Positions 45,429 to 53,968 of a DNA stretch of 64,000 nt are shown one piece after another. The notes beneath the pieces were generated by a model, which was not told where the DNA came from, searched no databases, and saw only the letters and a list, made by a program, of their open reading frames with translations. The stretch is taken from positions 9,518 through 73,517 of the forward strand of contig DASUGQ010000118.1 of the NCBI GenBank assembly GCA_036273935.1, read 5' to 3'. Position numbers and translations under genes: made by a program. This DNA comes from ZC4RG29 sp036273935 (lineage in GTDB: Bacteria > Bacteroidota > Bacteroidia > Cytophagales > Cyclobacteriaceae). Position 1 is the first letter of the stretch. Every line of letters begins with the position of its first letter.

Positions 45429-46109
45429 TTATTGTTCCAAAACAATTTGTGATCTGGATATGCCAAGGCTTACTAAGTTGTCGACAGTTGCCGCGGTAAA
45501 TTTTTCAGGACCACATACGTAATAATAATGAGTTTTGTCGCTTACATTTTTTGAGAGCAATGCCCGGTCAATCTTCCTTCCGGGCCCACGTGATACAGAT
45601 ACTTCGATAACATCGTGATAATTGTGTCCCAGCATTTCCTTCAACTCATGCTGCAGTATAATATCGCTTTCAGTCGGGTTAGCAAACAAGAGGCAATTGC
45701 CGGCCATTTGATTCTGTTTCTTCAGTTCGCTGAAGAATAAATGTCTGAAGATGGCAATGAAAGGTGTGATGCCTGTTCCTGCAGCGATGAACAGCCCTGG
45801 GCCCTCATACCGAATGGTACCGAAAACCTCATGTACAATCAGTTCGTCTCCCGCTTGGACATCGAGAAGCTTTTCAGTCATTCCTTGATGACCTGTATAG
45901 ATCTTTATGATGAACTCCAGGTAGTCCGCATTTGGAAGGCTAGTGAAGGTGAACGGGCGTAGTTCCTTCTCAAGCATGGTTGTATTTATCGAAATTTCGG
46001 TCGCCTGCCCGGGAATAAACGTATAACCCGCTGGTTTTTCTACTTTGAATTGCTTCACATTGTGTGTAACAAAGTCCGTTTTTAACACTTTCACAATGTA
46101 AGCTTTCAT
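45429..46109 (-). CDS. Ferredoxin-NADP reductase-like flavoprotein
   Basis: From ATG 46109 the protein has 226 residues. It contains an FAD-binding barrel (LRPFTFTSLPN, the RPFT motif), GDELIVHEVFGTIRYEG, and an NAD(P)-binding domain (LFIAAGTGITPFIAIF, YYYVCGPEKF). It ends in IVLEQ. The longer frame beginning at 46256 lies inside the DoxX gene and is rejected as the start. It overlaps doxX by 4 bp (ATGA), so electron transfer to or from the membrane partner is plausible. Confidence 0.92.
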   Translation of the reverse strand: MKAYIVKVLKTDFVTHNVKQFKVEKPAGYTFIPGQATEISINTTMLEKELRPFTFTSLPNADYLEFIIKIYTGHQGMTEKLLDVQAGDELIVHEVFGTIRYEGPGLFIAAGTGITPFIAIFRHLFFSELKKQNQMAGNCLLFANPTESDIILQHELKEMLGHNYHDVIEVSVSRGPGRKIDRALLSKNVSDKTHYYYVCGPEKFTAATVDNLVSLGISRSQIVLEQ

Positions 46110-46504
46110 GGATGCGCTGTGCTTGTGGACGTCGTAAAAGTTGAAACCTTGGCAAGTGTAAATGCCCCCACCGCCATCACCAGGTCGCGAACGGCCACAT
46201 CTAAAAAGGCTCCATTCGTAATTAAGGTAAACGCAATTAGCACAAGCCAGGCGCAAACAATGTAGGCGCCTACCAATGGTCTTATGAAAACGAAAATGCC
46301 GGCGGCTATCTCGATGATGCCAACCAATATCATAAAAGTGTCCTCAGTGATTGGGATGATTCTCGCCAAAGCGGGATTGAGATATTCTTTCCAATCCGTT
46401 AAAATATTGAAGAACTTGTCGGCACCAGCCACTACCGGGACAACTCCATAAGTAATTTTCAACAATAGCTGAAGGTCATTTAATTTCTTAGTTGTGAAAT
46501 CCAT
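46106..46504 (-). CDS. DoxX-like integral membrane protein
   Basis: The 132-residue protein has four hydrophobic segments (ITYGVVPVVAGADKFFNIL, TFMILVGIIEIAAGIFVFI, YIVCAWLVLIAFTLI, VRDLVMAVGAFTLA). The layout fits the DoxX/DoxD-like family associated with quinone or thiosulfate redox chemistry. It is coupled to the flavin reductase downstream. An inverted repeat lies in the divergent region shared with the sigma-factor gene. Confidence 0.8.
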   Translation of the reverse strand: MDFTTKKLNDLQLLLKITYGVVPVVAGADKFFNILTDWKEYLNPALARIIPITEDTFMILVGIIEIAAGIFVFIRPLVGAYIVCAWLVLIAFTLITNGAFLDVAVRDLVMAVGAFTLAKVSTFTTSTSTAHP

Positions 46505-46554
46505 GCAATTTTATTTTTAGTTTCTATGTTTTTAGAGAAAGACCTCTAAAAAAG

Positions 46555-46586
46555 GTTACAAAATATTTTGGCTGTGTTTTTGTAAC
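46555..46586. promoter_or_regulatory. Inverted repeat in the divergent doxX/sigma-factor region
   Basis: GTTACAAAA at 46555-46563 and TTTTGTAAC at 46578-46586 form perfect 9-bp arms with a 14-bp spacer. The repeat sits about 50 bp from the doxX start and 56 bp from the preferred sigma-factor start, a natural place for a shared operator. The regulator is unknown. Confidence 0.55.
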
Positions 46587-46641
46587 GTATCGTGACATTG
46601 TTACTCTAATGGTAGGTGGTCAATTAAAGTCATATCGAATC

Positions 46642-47295
46642 ATGGTCAGTGATGAAGAAATAATAACCCGCATCCTCAATGGTGAAAAGCAATTATATGA
46701 AACCCTCATTCGAAAATATAACCAACGGCTATATCGCATTGGACGATCGATTGTGAATGATGATGATGAGGTTGAGGATATTATGCAAACGGCATATCTA
46801 AACGCCTACCTAAACCTGTCGGGATTTAAGAATGACTCAAGCTTTAGCACCTGGTTGACGAGCATACTGGTCAATGAATGCCTGCTTCATAAAAAAAGAA
46901 ATGCGAAATTCAGGAGAATACTCTTGGAGAGGCAGAACGAAACACATCATTTGGAGACGCCACTTGCTGGACTTATGAACAACGAATTGAAAGGACTATT
47001 GGAGAAGTCCATTGCGGACCTACCCGTAAAATACCGCTTGATATTTGTGATGCGGGAGGTGGAGGGAATGAGTACCAAAGAAACAATGGAAGCGCTAAAC
47101 TTGACTGAATCGAATGTGAAGGTAAGATTAAACCGTGCCAAGGAGATGCTTCGCGAAAGTTTATGTGGTCAAGATAGATATTCGGGAGTATATGATTTCC
47201 ACCTTTCGAGATGCGACAATTTGGTACGCCGCGTTATGGAGCAAGTCAATTTCATTTCTTCCATTTCTGGTAAACCTCCGGTACTTTTCGGATAG
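46642..47295 (+). CDS. ECF-type RNA polymerase sigma factor
   Basis: I prefer ATG 46642 (MVSDEEIITRILNGEKQLYE); ATG 46609 would add 11 residues. Region 2 is clear (IRKYNQRLYRIGRSIVNDDD, EVEDIMQTAYLNAY, SSFSTWLTSILVNE), and region 4 follows (LPVKYRLIFVMREVEGMSTK, TESNVKVRLNRAKEML). About 30 residues trail region 4. No anti-sigma gene is adjacent, which is unusual for an ECF factor, but the divergent membrane protein could be part of its control. Confidence 0.92.
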   Translation: MVSDEEIITRILNGEKQLYETLIRKYNQRLYRIGRSIVNDDDEVEDIMQTAYLNAYLNLSGFKNDSSFSTWLTSILVNECLLHKKRNAKFRRILLERQNETHHLETPLAGLMNNELKGLLEKSIADLPVKYRLIFVMREVEGMSTKETMEALNLTESNVKVRLNRAKEMLRESLCGQDRYSGVYDFHLSRCDNLVRRVMEQVNFISSISGKPPVLFG

Positions 47296-47448
47296 CCGAT
47301 AAGACGTATAATTAAGGGGGAATCGAATTTGAACTAGCGTCGTTAATTCTTATTCTAATGTTGATCGAAGCTGAACATCCGTTCCGCAGGCGAGGGCTAA
47401 AGCAAGGTCTCTCCCTTGACAGGATATGAGTTAGAGTAACACATGATT

Positions 47449-47649
47449 TTACCGGTTGGTTTTGGTGACAGCATTAATTATATGTTGTCTGACTACCGGG
47501 ATTGTCAAACAAATGATGGCTAACAGCAGCAAGAAAGGGAGTAGCATTGCTAGTACCACTATGATCGCTGTCCCCGTTCTTGCCACGCACTGAAGCTCTT
47601 CCGGAGTTGCCTCGCAGTCCTCGGTTGACCACTGCTCTTGTTCTGCCAT
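47449..47649 (-). CDS. Small single-pass or hairpin membrane protein
   Basis: From ATG 47649 the protein has 66 residues: an acidic N-terminus (MAEQEQWSTEDCEATPEELQ) and a 27-residue hydrophobic stretch (AIIVVLAMLLPFLLLLAIIC). The longer frame upstream overlaps the Rnk-like gene. I recognise no family. It lies 28 bp after that gene and may be cotranscribed. Confidence 0.55.
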   Translation of the reverse strand: MAEQEQWSTEDCEATPEELQCVARTGTAIIVVLAMLLPFLLLLAIICLTIPVVRQHIINAVTKTNR

Positions 47650-47677
47650 TACTTTGTACCTAAACCGAAAGTTTTCT

Positions 47678-48094
47678 TTACAAATGAAAATCTCCTGCGG
47701 ATTCGGGCTGATAGACGATCTTATCCACCCTGAACCTTCCAGTGACTTGTGGCATCTTCCACGACGCCACATCGCCGACTCTGCGGCCAAGAAGCGCCGC
47801 ACCGATTGGTGAAAAAAGTGACACCTTTCGCTGGCGGCTGTCTGCATCTTGCGGATAAGTAACAGTCATATTTATTCTCCTTCCGCTGGACATATCAGTC
47901 AGCAGAACGCGTGAGTTCATGGTGACGACGTCGCCGGAAATGTTCTCAGAGGGCAACAGTTGTGCCCCTTTTAACTCTCCCAGTATGCGATCAACCAAGT
48001 CAGGTATTTTTGTCTTCAGCGCGGCAAACTCGATAAGGCCAATAATTCGTTTGTAGTCATTGATGGTTACATACGTACGTTTTTGAATCATCAT
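47678..48094 (-). CDS. Rnk/GreA C-terminal-like protein, copy 1
   Basis: The 138-residue protein has a short helical N-terminus and the GreA/GreB C-terminal FKBP-like domain: VVTMNSRVLLTDMSSGRRIN, VTYPQDADSRQRKVSLFSPI, GAALLGRRVGD. This matches Rnk, which binds RNA polymerase near the secondary channel without the cleavage-promoting coiled coil. A strong sigma-54-type promoter lies 39 bp upstream. A paralogue occurs at 52938-53366, with similar sequence throughout. Confidence 0.9.
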   Translation of the reverse strand: MMIQKRTYVTINDYKRIIGLIEFAALKTKIPDLVDRILGELKGAQLLPSENISGDVVTMNSRVLLTDMSSGRRINMTVTYPQDADSRQRKVSLFSPIGAALLGRRVGDVASWKMPQVTGRFRVDKIVYQPESAGDFHL

Positions 48095-48132
48095 TTCTTT
48101 TACTCTTCTTGATATTACAATGGATATCGTTA

Positions 48133-48148
48133 TGCACTATCCGTGCCA
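48133..48148 (-). promoter_or_regulatory. Sigma-54-type -24/-12 promoter of the Rnk-like gene
   Basis: Read on the minus strand, TGGCACGGATAGTGCA matches the consensus TGGCACG-N4-TTGCA at all but one fixed position, with GG and GC at the required spacing. It lies 39 bp before the start codon. The dps promoter at 54486-54501 has almost the same sequence. Confidence 0.78.
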
Positions 48149-48379
48149 ATTAGACGTCTCGTGAGAAGTAGTCTGTAACATCATTCTTCCCGAGTTGCAT
48201 GAGTAAAATCATCCCGGTGTATCGAAAATCTCCGCTTAAACTGACCACAGTAAACAATTTGCTTAGAATTTTTTGCTTGTCGTTCAATTCTTTGGGGTTA
48301 AATAGATTAAGTATACGCCCACCTTGGAGGTCATAATCTATGGTACTTTACCGCATGGATCGCACTAAGCGGGTTTCAT
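48149..48379. other. Intergenic region between the Rnk-like gene promoter and the deaminase gene
   Basis: No coding frame or recognisable RNA was found. The segment could hold an enhancer-type binding site for the sigma-54 activator, but I see no convincing dyad. Confidence 0.4.
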
Positions 48380-48988
48380 TTATTCTGATTGATAGGACTC
48401 CTCGATCCAAGATATGTCTACTTCAATTTCCAATGGAATTTCTGTAGTTGATCGAGGGCTTGAATTGTAGTGCTGGTTTTCATGCGCATCATCTTTGACC
48501 TTACGATGGGGCTTTAACATCGGATTCGCGTAATAAATTGTTTCGATCCCGACCTCTTTGAGCACACCCAAACACATCGTACAAGGCCGGCGACTTGTGT
48601 AGAGTATACTACCCTCAAGAGACAGCATGTTTAGATATTTGCTGGCCGCGCGCACAGCTTCTATTTCGGCATGGGCCGTTGGATCGCCACTGTACAATGC
48701 CCTGTCCCAACCTTCACCGATTACCTCGTTATTCATGACGACTAAACTACCAGCCCGAATCCTGTACCCATCCTCCAGCGCCTGTTGACCGATGGCCATT
48801 GCCCGTATCATAAAAGTTGTGTCCTGGCTAGTCATCCGCTTTTGGTAGAACATGACTTTTTTGTTTCGTTCCTGGTCGTGACTAATGGATCGTTCAGCAT
48901 TGCTGTGTGCATAAATGCTAAACCCAATCACTGCGACCAGTAGCATGAAACTAACGAAATGCAAATTCTTTTTCAGGAAGTTGTTCAT
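48380..48988 (-). CDS. Membrane-anchored cytidine/guanine deaminase-fold protein
   Basis: From ATG 48988 the protein has 202 residues. An N-terminal hydrophobic segment (FVSFMLLVAVIGFSIYAHSN) looks like an uncleaved anchor or signal. The deaminase domain has the zinc motifs HAEIEAVRAA (HAE) and SRRPCTMCLGVL (PCxxC), so it should be catalytic. Most members of this fold are cytoplasmic, so the anchor is notable. It lies 4 bp after the aconitase stop codon. The substrate is unknown. Confidence 0.85.
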   Translation of the reverse strand: MNNFLKKNLHFVSFMLLVAVIGFSIYAHSNAERSISHDQERNKKVMFYQKRMTSQDTTFMIRAMAIGQQALEDGYRIRAGSLVVMNNEVIGEGWDRALYSGDPTAHAEIEAVRAASKYLNMLSLEGSILYTSRRPCTMCLGVLKEVGIETIYYANPMLKPHRKVKDDAHENQHYNSSPRSTTEIPLEIEVDISWIEESYQSE

Positions 48989-48992
48989 GTCG

Positions 48993-51773
48993 CTATACTT
49001 CTGATTGCGTAAGGAATTGTCGCAGTACATATTGCAGGATTCCGCCATGCCGGAAGTACTCGATCTCGATTAATGAATCCAAACGGGCAATAACTTCGAA
49101 GTTGATTTCTTGCCCATCCTGTTGGTGAGCCGATACATGAATTTTCTTTAGCGGTTCAAGCCCGTTCGCTATACCTGTTACGGTAAAGACCTCCCCCCCC
49201 GTCAACCCCAATTTTTTTGCAGAATCCCCGTTGAGATACTCAAGCGGCAAGACGCCCATCTCGACCAAATTGCTCCGGTGAATTCGTTCATAACTTTCGG
49301 CAAGAACTGCTTTTATGCCGAGCAAGAGCGTGCCTTTTGCCGCCCAATCCCTTGATGAACCACTGCCATACTCCCTTCCAGCCAGCACGATCAAAGGTGT
49401 GTGTTCACGCCGATAATTCATTGCCGCATCATAAACCGGCATTTCCTTCCCAGAAGGTAAATGCGTGGTGTAACCACCCTCTCGTTGAGCGAGTGAATTT
49501 TTTATACGCACGTTGGCGAAAGTGCCCCGCACCATTACCTCATCATTGCCCCTCCTTGAACCATAGGAATTGAAGTTCTCTTTTTTTACGCCCTGCGCAA
49601 TCAGGTATTGTCCTGCCGGGGTCGATTCGCTAAACTGGCCAGCGGGTGAAATATGATCCGTCGTGATGCTATCGCCCAGTACAAGCAGTGCTCTTGCCTG
49701 TAAGATATCGTCGAGGGCATCCGGAGTCTTGTCTATGCCGCTAAGAAAAGGGGCCTGCTTAATGTAAGTGGATGACTCTTCCCACCTGTACAACTTATCA
49801 TCGGACGCCTCCAGATCTCTCCACAACGTATTGCCCGTAAATATTTCCGAATAGTTTCTGGCAAAGTCAGCCGGGGAAAGCACGGTGCTCATAACTTCAT
49901 TGATCTCGTCATCGGTCGGCCAGATATCTTTTAAGTAAACAGGTTTCTGGTTTGGATCAAGGGTCAGTGGCTCATGAACAATGTCAATGTCGACTCGACC
50001 CGCGATCGCAAATGCCACGACCAGCATAGGAGACATCAGAAAATTCATTTTGACCTGGGGATGGATTCTCGCCTCAAAATTTCGGTTCCCGGAAAGCACG
50101 GATGCAACCACGAGGTTGTGTTGTTCTACTGCCTGTGCGATGAAAGGCGGCAATGGACCTGAGTTGCCAATGCAGGATGTACAGCCATAGCCTACTACGT
50201 GAAATTGTAGCGCAGCAAGATCATTCAACAAGCCAGCCTTTTCAAGGTAGCCAGTCACTACTTTGGATCCGGGAGCGAGAGATGCCTTTACCCAGGGTTT
50301 AATGTCGACACCTCGCGCTCGCGCTTTTCTGGCTACCAATCCCGCACCGATCATCACGAAAGGATTTGATGTATTAGTGCAGGACGTAATGGCAGCTATA
50401 GCAACGGCGCCATCGGCGACCATGAATTTTTCATCACCCATGTTCACCCAAACTGACTTAATCCCATCAATCTCCTTTTCTTCTATCTTGGTTTCCGGCG
50501 GGAGTGCAGGTGATGATGGAACTACCTGGCTTCCTCCTTCAGCAAACCACCGCGCTAATTGGTCGGGTGGTTGCACGTACCTTCGTCCGAACGATTCGTG
50601 TAAATGATCAATGAACGTTGATTTTAAGTTCGTTAAAGATATTTTATCCTGGGGACGCTTCGGCCCGGCGACCGTTGGCTCGATGCTGGCAAGATCAAGT
50701 TCCAATACCTTGGAATAAGAGATGTCTTCTTTGCCGGTCCGCCACAACATGTTGACTTGGCAATATTTTTCGACAAGATCAATTTGCTCTTCTGAGCGGC
50801 TGGTCTGTCGCATATATTCAAGCGTCTTATTATCGATCGGAAAAAAGGTTATCGTGCAACCAAATTCAGGGGACATGTTTCCTATAGTGGCTCGGTCAGG
50901 TACAGATAGGTAGTCAACCCCCTCCCCAAAAACCTCAACAAATTTCCCAACCACTCCCGCGCTCCTTAAACGTTCGGCAATGGTGAGAACAAGGTCGGTG
51001 GCGTTGGATCCTGCAGGGAGCCTGTTCGTTAGTTTCAGGCCTATTACCTGAGGCATAATGAAATAGATCGGCTGCCCGAGTATTGCAGCTTCAGCTTCGA
51101 TGCCGCCAACTCCCCATGCCAACACCCCAATTCCATTAACCATTGGCGTGTGGCTGTCGGTGCCTACCAGCGTGTCCGGGAATATTTCTCCATTTCTTTC
51201 GACAACACCCTTCGATAAGTATTCCAGGTTGACTTGATGACAAATACCCATACCCGGAGGAACCACACTGAAGTTATTGAATGATCGTTGTGCCCACTTC
51301 AAAAATCGGTAGCGCTCCTGGTTACGCTCGTATTCTTTTTCTATATTCTTTGCATACGCATAATCGGCTCCGAAATAATCTACTTGCACGGAATGGTCAA
51401 CAATAAGGTCAACCGGGATTAGTGGGTTTATCTTTATAGGATCTATTCCTTTCCTTGCAGCTTCGGCCCGTAAAGAGGCGATGTCCACCACTGCCGGCAC
51501 TCCGGTAAAATCCTGCATCAGAACACGGGAGGGTTTAAACGGAATATCCTTGTCCGATCCGGTTGGTTTCCACTGAAGAATTGTCTCTATGTTTTCTTCG
51601 GTCACCGTGAAGTTGTCGAAGTTGCGGATTGCGTTCTCGAGTAAGATACGGATGGAGAACGGTAGCCTGCTGATATCATATCCCTGTGATTCAAGTTCCG
51701 CCAAGGAATAATAGCCGAGGCTACCTCGACTGGTTTTAAGGACCTTTTTTATTTGATATGGATTATTGGACAT
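48993..51773 (-). CDS. acnA: Aconitate hydratase A
   Basis: The 926-residue protein interconverts citrate and isocitrate with a 4Fe-4S cluster. Aconitase signatures are present: VGTDSHTPMVNGIGVLAWGV, the cluster Cys in AAITSCTNTSNP and GYGCTSCIGNSGPL, and the C-terminal swivel GREYGSGSSRDWAAKG. The length fits the AcnA/IRP type. It is flanked by a phosphoribosyltransferase-like gene (2 bp away) and the deaminase gene. AcnA is the stress-resistant aconitase in other bacteria, in keeping with the neighbours. Confidence 0.97.
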   Translation of the reverse strand: MSNNPYQIKKVLKTSRGSLGYYSLAELESQGYDISRLPFSIRILLENAIRNFDNFTVTEENIETILQWKPTGSDKDIPFKPSRVLMQDFTGVPAVVDIASLRAEAARKGIDPIKINPLIPVDLIVDHSVQVDYFGADYAYAKNIEKEYERNQERYRFLKWAQRSFNNFSVVPPGMGICHQVNLEYLSKGVVERNGEIFPDTLVGTDSHTPMVNGIGVLAWGVGGIEAEAAILGQPIYFIMPQVIGLKLTNRLPAGSNATDLVLTIAERLRSAGVVGKFVEVFGEGVDYLSVPDRATIGNMSPEFGCTITFFPIDNKTLEYMRQTSRSEEQIDLVEKYCQVNMLWRTGKEDISYSKVLELDLASIEPTVAGPKRPQDKISLTNLKSTFIDHLHESFGRRYVQPPDQLARWFAEGGSQVVPSSPALPPETKIEEKEIDGIKSVWVNMGDEKFMVADGAVAIAAITSCTNTSNPFVMIGAGLVARKARARGVDIKPWVKASLAPGSKVVTGYLEKAGLLNDLAALQFHVVGYGCTSCIGNSGPLPPFIAQAVEQHNLVVASVLSGNRNFEARIHPQVKMNFLMSPMLVVAFAIAGRVDIDIVHEPLTLDPNQKPVYLKDIWPTDDEINEVMSTVLSPADFARNYSEIFTGNTLWRDLEASDDKLYRWEESSTYIKQAPFLSGIDKTPDALDDILQARALLVLGDSITTDHISPAGQFSESTPAGQYLIAQGVKKENFNSYGSRRGNDEVMVRGTFANVRIKNSLAQREGGYTTHLPSGKEMPVYDAAMNYRREHTPLIVLAGREYGSGSSRDWAAKGTLLLGIKAVLAESYERIHRSNLVEMGVLPLEYLNGDSAKKLGLTGGEVFTVTGIANGLEPLKKIHVSAHQQDGQEINFEVIARLDSLIEIEYFRHGGILQYVLRQFLTQSEV

Positions 51774-51775
51774 AG

Positions 51776-52516
51776 CTAAGAATATTTATTAATGTGTGTA
51801 TCCACTGGTGTCAGCAGATGTTTTTGTTTTACAACACTCATTTTACTCTGTCGGTTGATCGGGAGTTTGCTATCCTGTTTGGATCTTGTCGGAACGGTTA
51901 ACAGTTCAACGACCTCTTCGTCTGTTAGGGCATTTGAATTCAAGTAAGTCCTTTGGACCGTATCCTCATTGGCTATGTGAATAAATGTTGTCGCGTCAGC
52001 GTGTTTTATGACGATTTGGGCGACGCTATGTGTGATTGCCGGTGAAGTAACAATAATCCGTTCAGGCTGCTGTCTTCGAATTAATTTCAGCAAACAAAGG
52101 ATTTCGGTGCAGCTTTGTATTAGATCATCAACAATGATTACCGTCTTGCTCTGGAAATCAAAAGAGATCGGACTATGAACACCTGGGTACCTACACAACA
52201 GTTCAGATTGTAACCTTCGAACATTACGATAAAGAAAGTCTTGAGGAACATCTCTGCCTGCGCTCTCCACAACTGCATGGTTGAAGCCAACCACTCCGAT
52301 TGATCGGGAGCAGTCACCTGGATCTTCAATCCTTATGCTTGGCATGAAGATCAAATCGCAGCTCAACCGTCTCGATAGAGGGATGGCGATAGGCAGTGCG
52401 CCATTCGACATAGCGATGACGCAGCAGTCTTGGAGACTATACCGATCGAAGCTGGGAGCCAATTTGCTGAAAGCGGCTTCCCGGTCTCGGAATAAATATT
52501 TGCGCCGACTAGTCAT
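51776..52516 (-). CDS. Phosphoribosyltransferase-like protein with altered PRPP loop
   Basis: This 246-residue protein has a type I phosphoribosyltransferase fold: CVIAMSNGALPIAIPLSRRL (the flexible entry region) and KTVIIVDDLIQSCTEILCLL. The PRPP loop normally reads VDD...TGxT; here it is VDDLIQSCTE, keeping the two Asp but not the glycine. Binding or catalysis may be changed. The last about 50 residues are basic and unusual for the family. It heads the unit PRTase-acnA-deaminase. The similar proteins beside stress genes are often annotated only as phosphoribosyltransferase family. Confidence 0.75.
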   Translation of the reverse strand: MTSRRKYLFRDREAAFSKLAPSFDRYSLQDCCVIAMSNGALPIAIPLSRRLSCDLIFMPSIRIEDPGDCSRSIGVVGFNHAVVESAGRDVPQDFLYRNVRRLQSELLCRYPGVHSPISFDFQSKTVIIVDDLIQSCTEILCLLKLIRRQQPERIIVTSPAITHSVAQIVIKHADATTFIHIANEDTVQRTYLNSNALTDEEVVELLTVPTRSKQDSKLPINRQSKMSVVKQKHLLTPVDTHINKYS

Positions 52517-52557
52517 ACGATAGTAGTATTTGCCACGATCCGTGCAGTCAATTGTTA

Positions 52558-52893
52558 TTATAGTTTCAAATCCTTTTTATATGCCGTGCTTAACGGCACC
52601 CTTTGATAATTGCTTTTCCTGCGGGACATCTGTTGTTTGAGTGCTTCGCAGGTTCTCAGGATGGCCTCTTCGAATGAATGACTTTGCTTGCTTGCGAAGA
52701 GATCATATCCAGGGACAACCAATCTGATCTGACAGAACTTATTGTCTCTTGTGGCTGACCTGTCGAATCTTAAACTCATTTGAGCTTCTATGATCTGTTC
52801 GCTATATTGCCCTAGCTTGCCTAGCTTTTCTTCAGCAAAATCAAGCAGTTTTTCATCTGGATGAAATGATAGTGTTTGAATGTCAATTTTCAT
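52558..52893 (-). CDS. Ribosome hibernation promoting factor (HPF/RaiA family)
   Basis: This 111-residue protein has the short HPF beta-alpha-beta fold: MKIDIQTLSFHPDEKLLDFA, then AQMSLRFDRSATRDNKFCQI and SHSFEEAILRTCEALKQQM. It lacks the long C-terminal dimerisation domain. HPF inactivates ribosomes during stress or stationary phase. It lies 41 bp from the PRTase gene on the same strand. Confidence 0.88.
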   Translation of the reverse strand: MKIDIQTLSFHPDEKLLDFAEEKLGKLGQYSEQIIEAQMSLRFDRSATRDNKFCQIRLVVPGYDLFASKQSHSFEEAILRTCEALKQQMSRRKSNYQRVPLSTAYKKDLKL

Positions 52894-52937
52894 GTTTCGT
52901 CTTTAGCTTGTGATAAATCCATTTGATGATTACTTCT

Positions 52938-53366
52938 CTAAAGTGAATAGTCACCCACCGCCTCCGGCTGATAGGTGACCATAAGAATCTCAAACCGTTT
53001 ATTGCCTTTTGGTGTATCCCATGAGGTGATGTCGCCAACCTGCTTACCGATTAACGCAGCGCCTACCCGTGAAAATACGGAGACCTTTCTTTTGAGGTTG
53101 TCGGCATCCTGAGGATAAGTTATAGTGAGCTCGGCTTCTCTGTTACTTGACGTTTCCTTAAGAAAGACCCGTGAGTTCATTGTGACGACGTTTCTTGGTA
53201 TGCGCTCCTGTGGAACCATCTCAGCCTTAGCTAGCTCCTTGTACAAATGCGCAGCGAATTCCGGCAACCTGGTTTTCGATGGGGCAGACTCCATTAAATT
53301 CATTAATCGTTGATAGTCGTTGGTTGTTATTATCATTCTGTTCTTCATATCATTCATAGTTATCAT
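52938..53366 (-). CDS. Rnk/GreA C-terminal-like protein, copy 2
   Basis: The protein has up to 142 residues; ATG 53351 (MKNRMIITTNDYQRL) is also a good start. It is a clear paralogue of the protein at 47678-48094: NVVTMNSRVFLKETSSNREA, LTITYPQDADNLKRKVSVFS, RVGAALIGKQVGD and the shared ending YQPEAVGDYSL. It should bind RNA polymerase. A strong palindrome lies 12 bp upstream of the first start. Confidence 0.88.
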   Translation of the reverse strand: MITMNDMKNRMIITTNDYQRLMNLMESAPSKTRLPEFAAHLYKELAKAEMVPQERIPRNVVTMNSRVFLKETSSNREAELTITYPQDADNLKRKVSVFSRVGAALIGKQVGDITSWDTPKGNKRFEILMVTYQPEAVGDYSL

Positions 53367-53374
53367 TAATACCA

Positions 53375-53395
53375 GCTGTTATCCGTGACGGATAA
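53375..53395. promoter_or_regulatory. Palindrome upstream of the second Rnk-like gene
   Basis: TTATCCGT-G-ACGGATAA at 53379-53395 is a perfect 17-bp dyad. Its TATCCGTG half also occurs in the sigma-54-type promoters of the first Rnk-like gene and of dps. Read on the minus strand, GTCACGGATAACAGC is a degraded -24/-12 candidate with one extra base, so it may be a weak sigma-54 promoter or an operator. Confidence 0.5.
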
Positions 53396-53482
53396 TAGCA
53401 GATTGGCGGGGTCTAATCCCCCCGATAAAGTTTTAATTGTTGCTTAAGGGATTGGGTCGTTGTCTACGGTTATTCAGCGTAC

Positions 53483-53908
53483 TCACCTGAGTGAGACCGC
53501 AAGGTCTACCTTTGCGGTGCCTCCATCATAGAGCCTTGAAACCGGACAATTTGATTTTGTGATTGCTGCCAGCTCCTGGAGTGTGTCGATACTTAGTTCT
53601 GGACAATCCACTTTGCAATCCAACGCAATCTTGGTGATGCTTGGCCCAATGTCATCTTTGTCAAGGGTAACAACCGCGTTGGTTGTGATGCTCGCAGGAA
53701 TAAGGCCTTCCTTAGACAAAAGCAAAGCGAGATACATGGAAAAGCAACCCGCATGTGCTGCTCCTAACAAATCTTCCGGACTGCAACCAGGGGCGTTTTC
53801 AAAACGGGACGCGAATGTATAAGGAACTTCGTTTTTGTTAAATACCATTTTGCCACCACCATTCTTGATAGTACCGTTCCATTGCGCCTTTGAATTTGTC
53901 GTTGCCAT
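53483..53908 (-). CDS. OsmC-family peroxiredoxin
   Basis: This 141-residue protein is a typical OsmC: RFENAPGCSPEDLLGAAHAG followed by CFSMYLALLL with the peroxidatic Cys, and SNCPVSRLYDG with the second Cys. It reduces organic hydroperoxides. It is closer to E. coli OsmC than the paralogue at 43724. It has its own upstream region with a TATATTTT element on the minus strand near 53960. Confidence 0.93.
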   Translation of the reverse strand: MATTNSKAQWNGTIKNGGGKMVFNKNEVPYTFASRFENAPGCSPEDLLGAAHAGCFSMYLALLLSKEGLIPASITTNAVVTLDKDDIGPSITKIALDCKVDCPELSIDTLQELAAITKSNCPVSRLYDGGTAKVDLAVSLR

Positions 53909-53968
53909 TGGTTGGTTATTGATTTGTTGATTTTAATTATTGAAAATATAAAAAGTTGTTTGCCGCCT

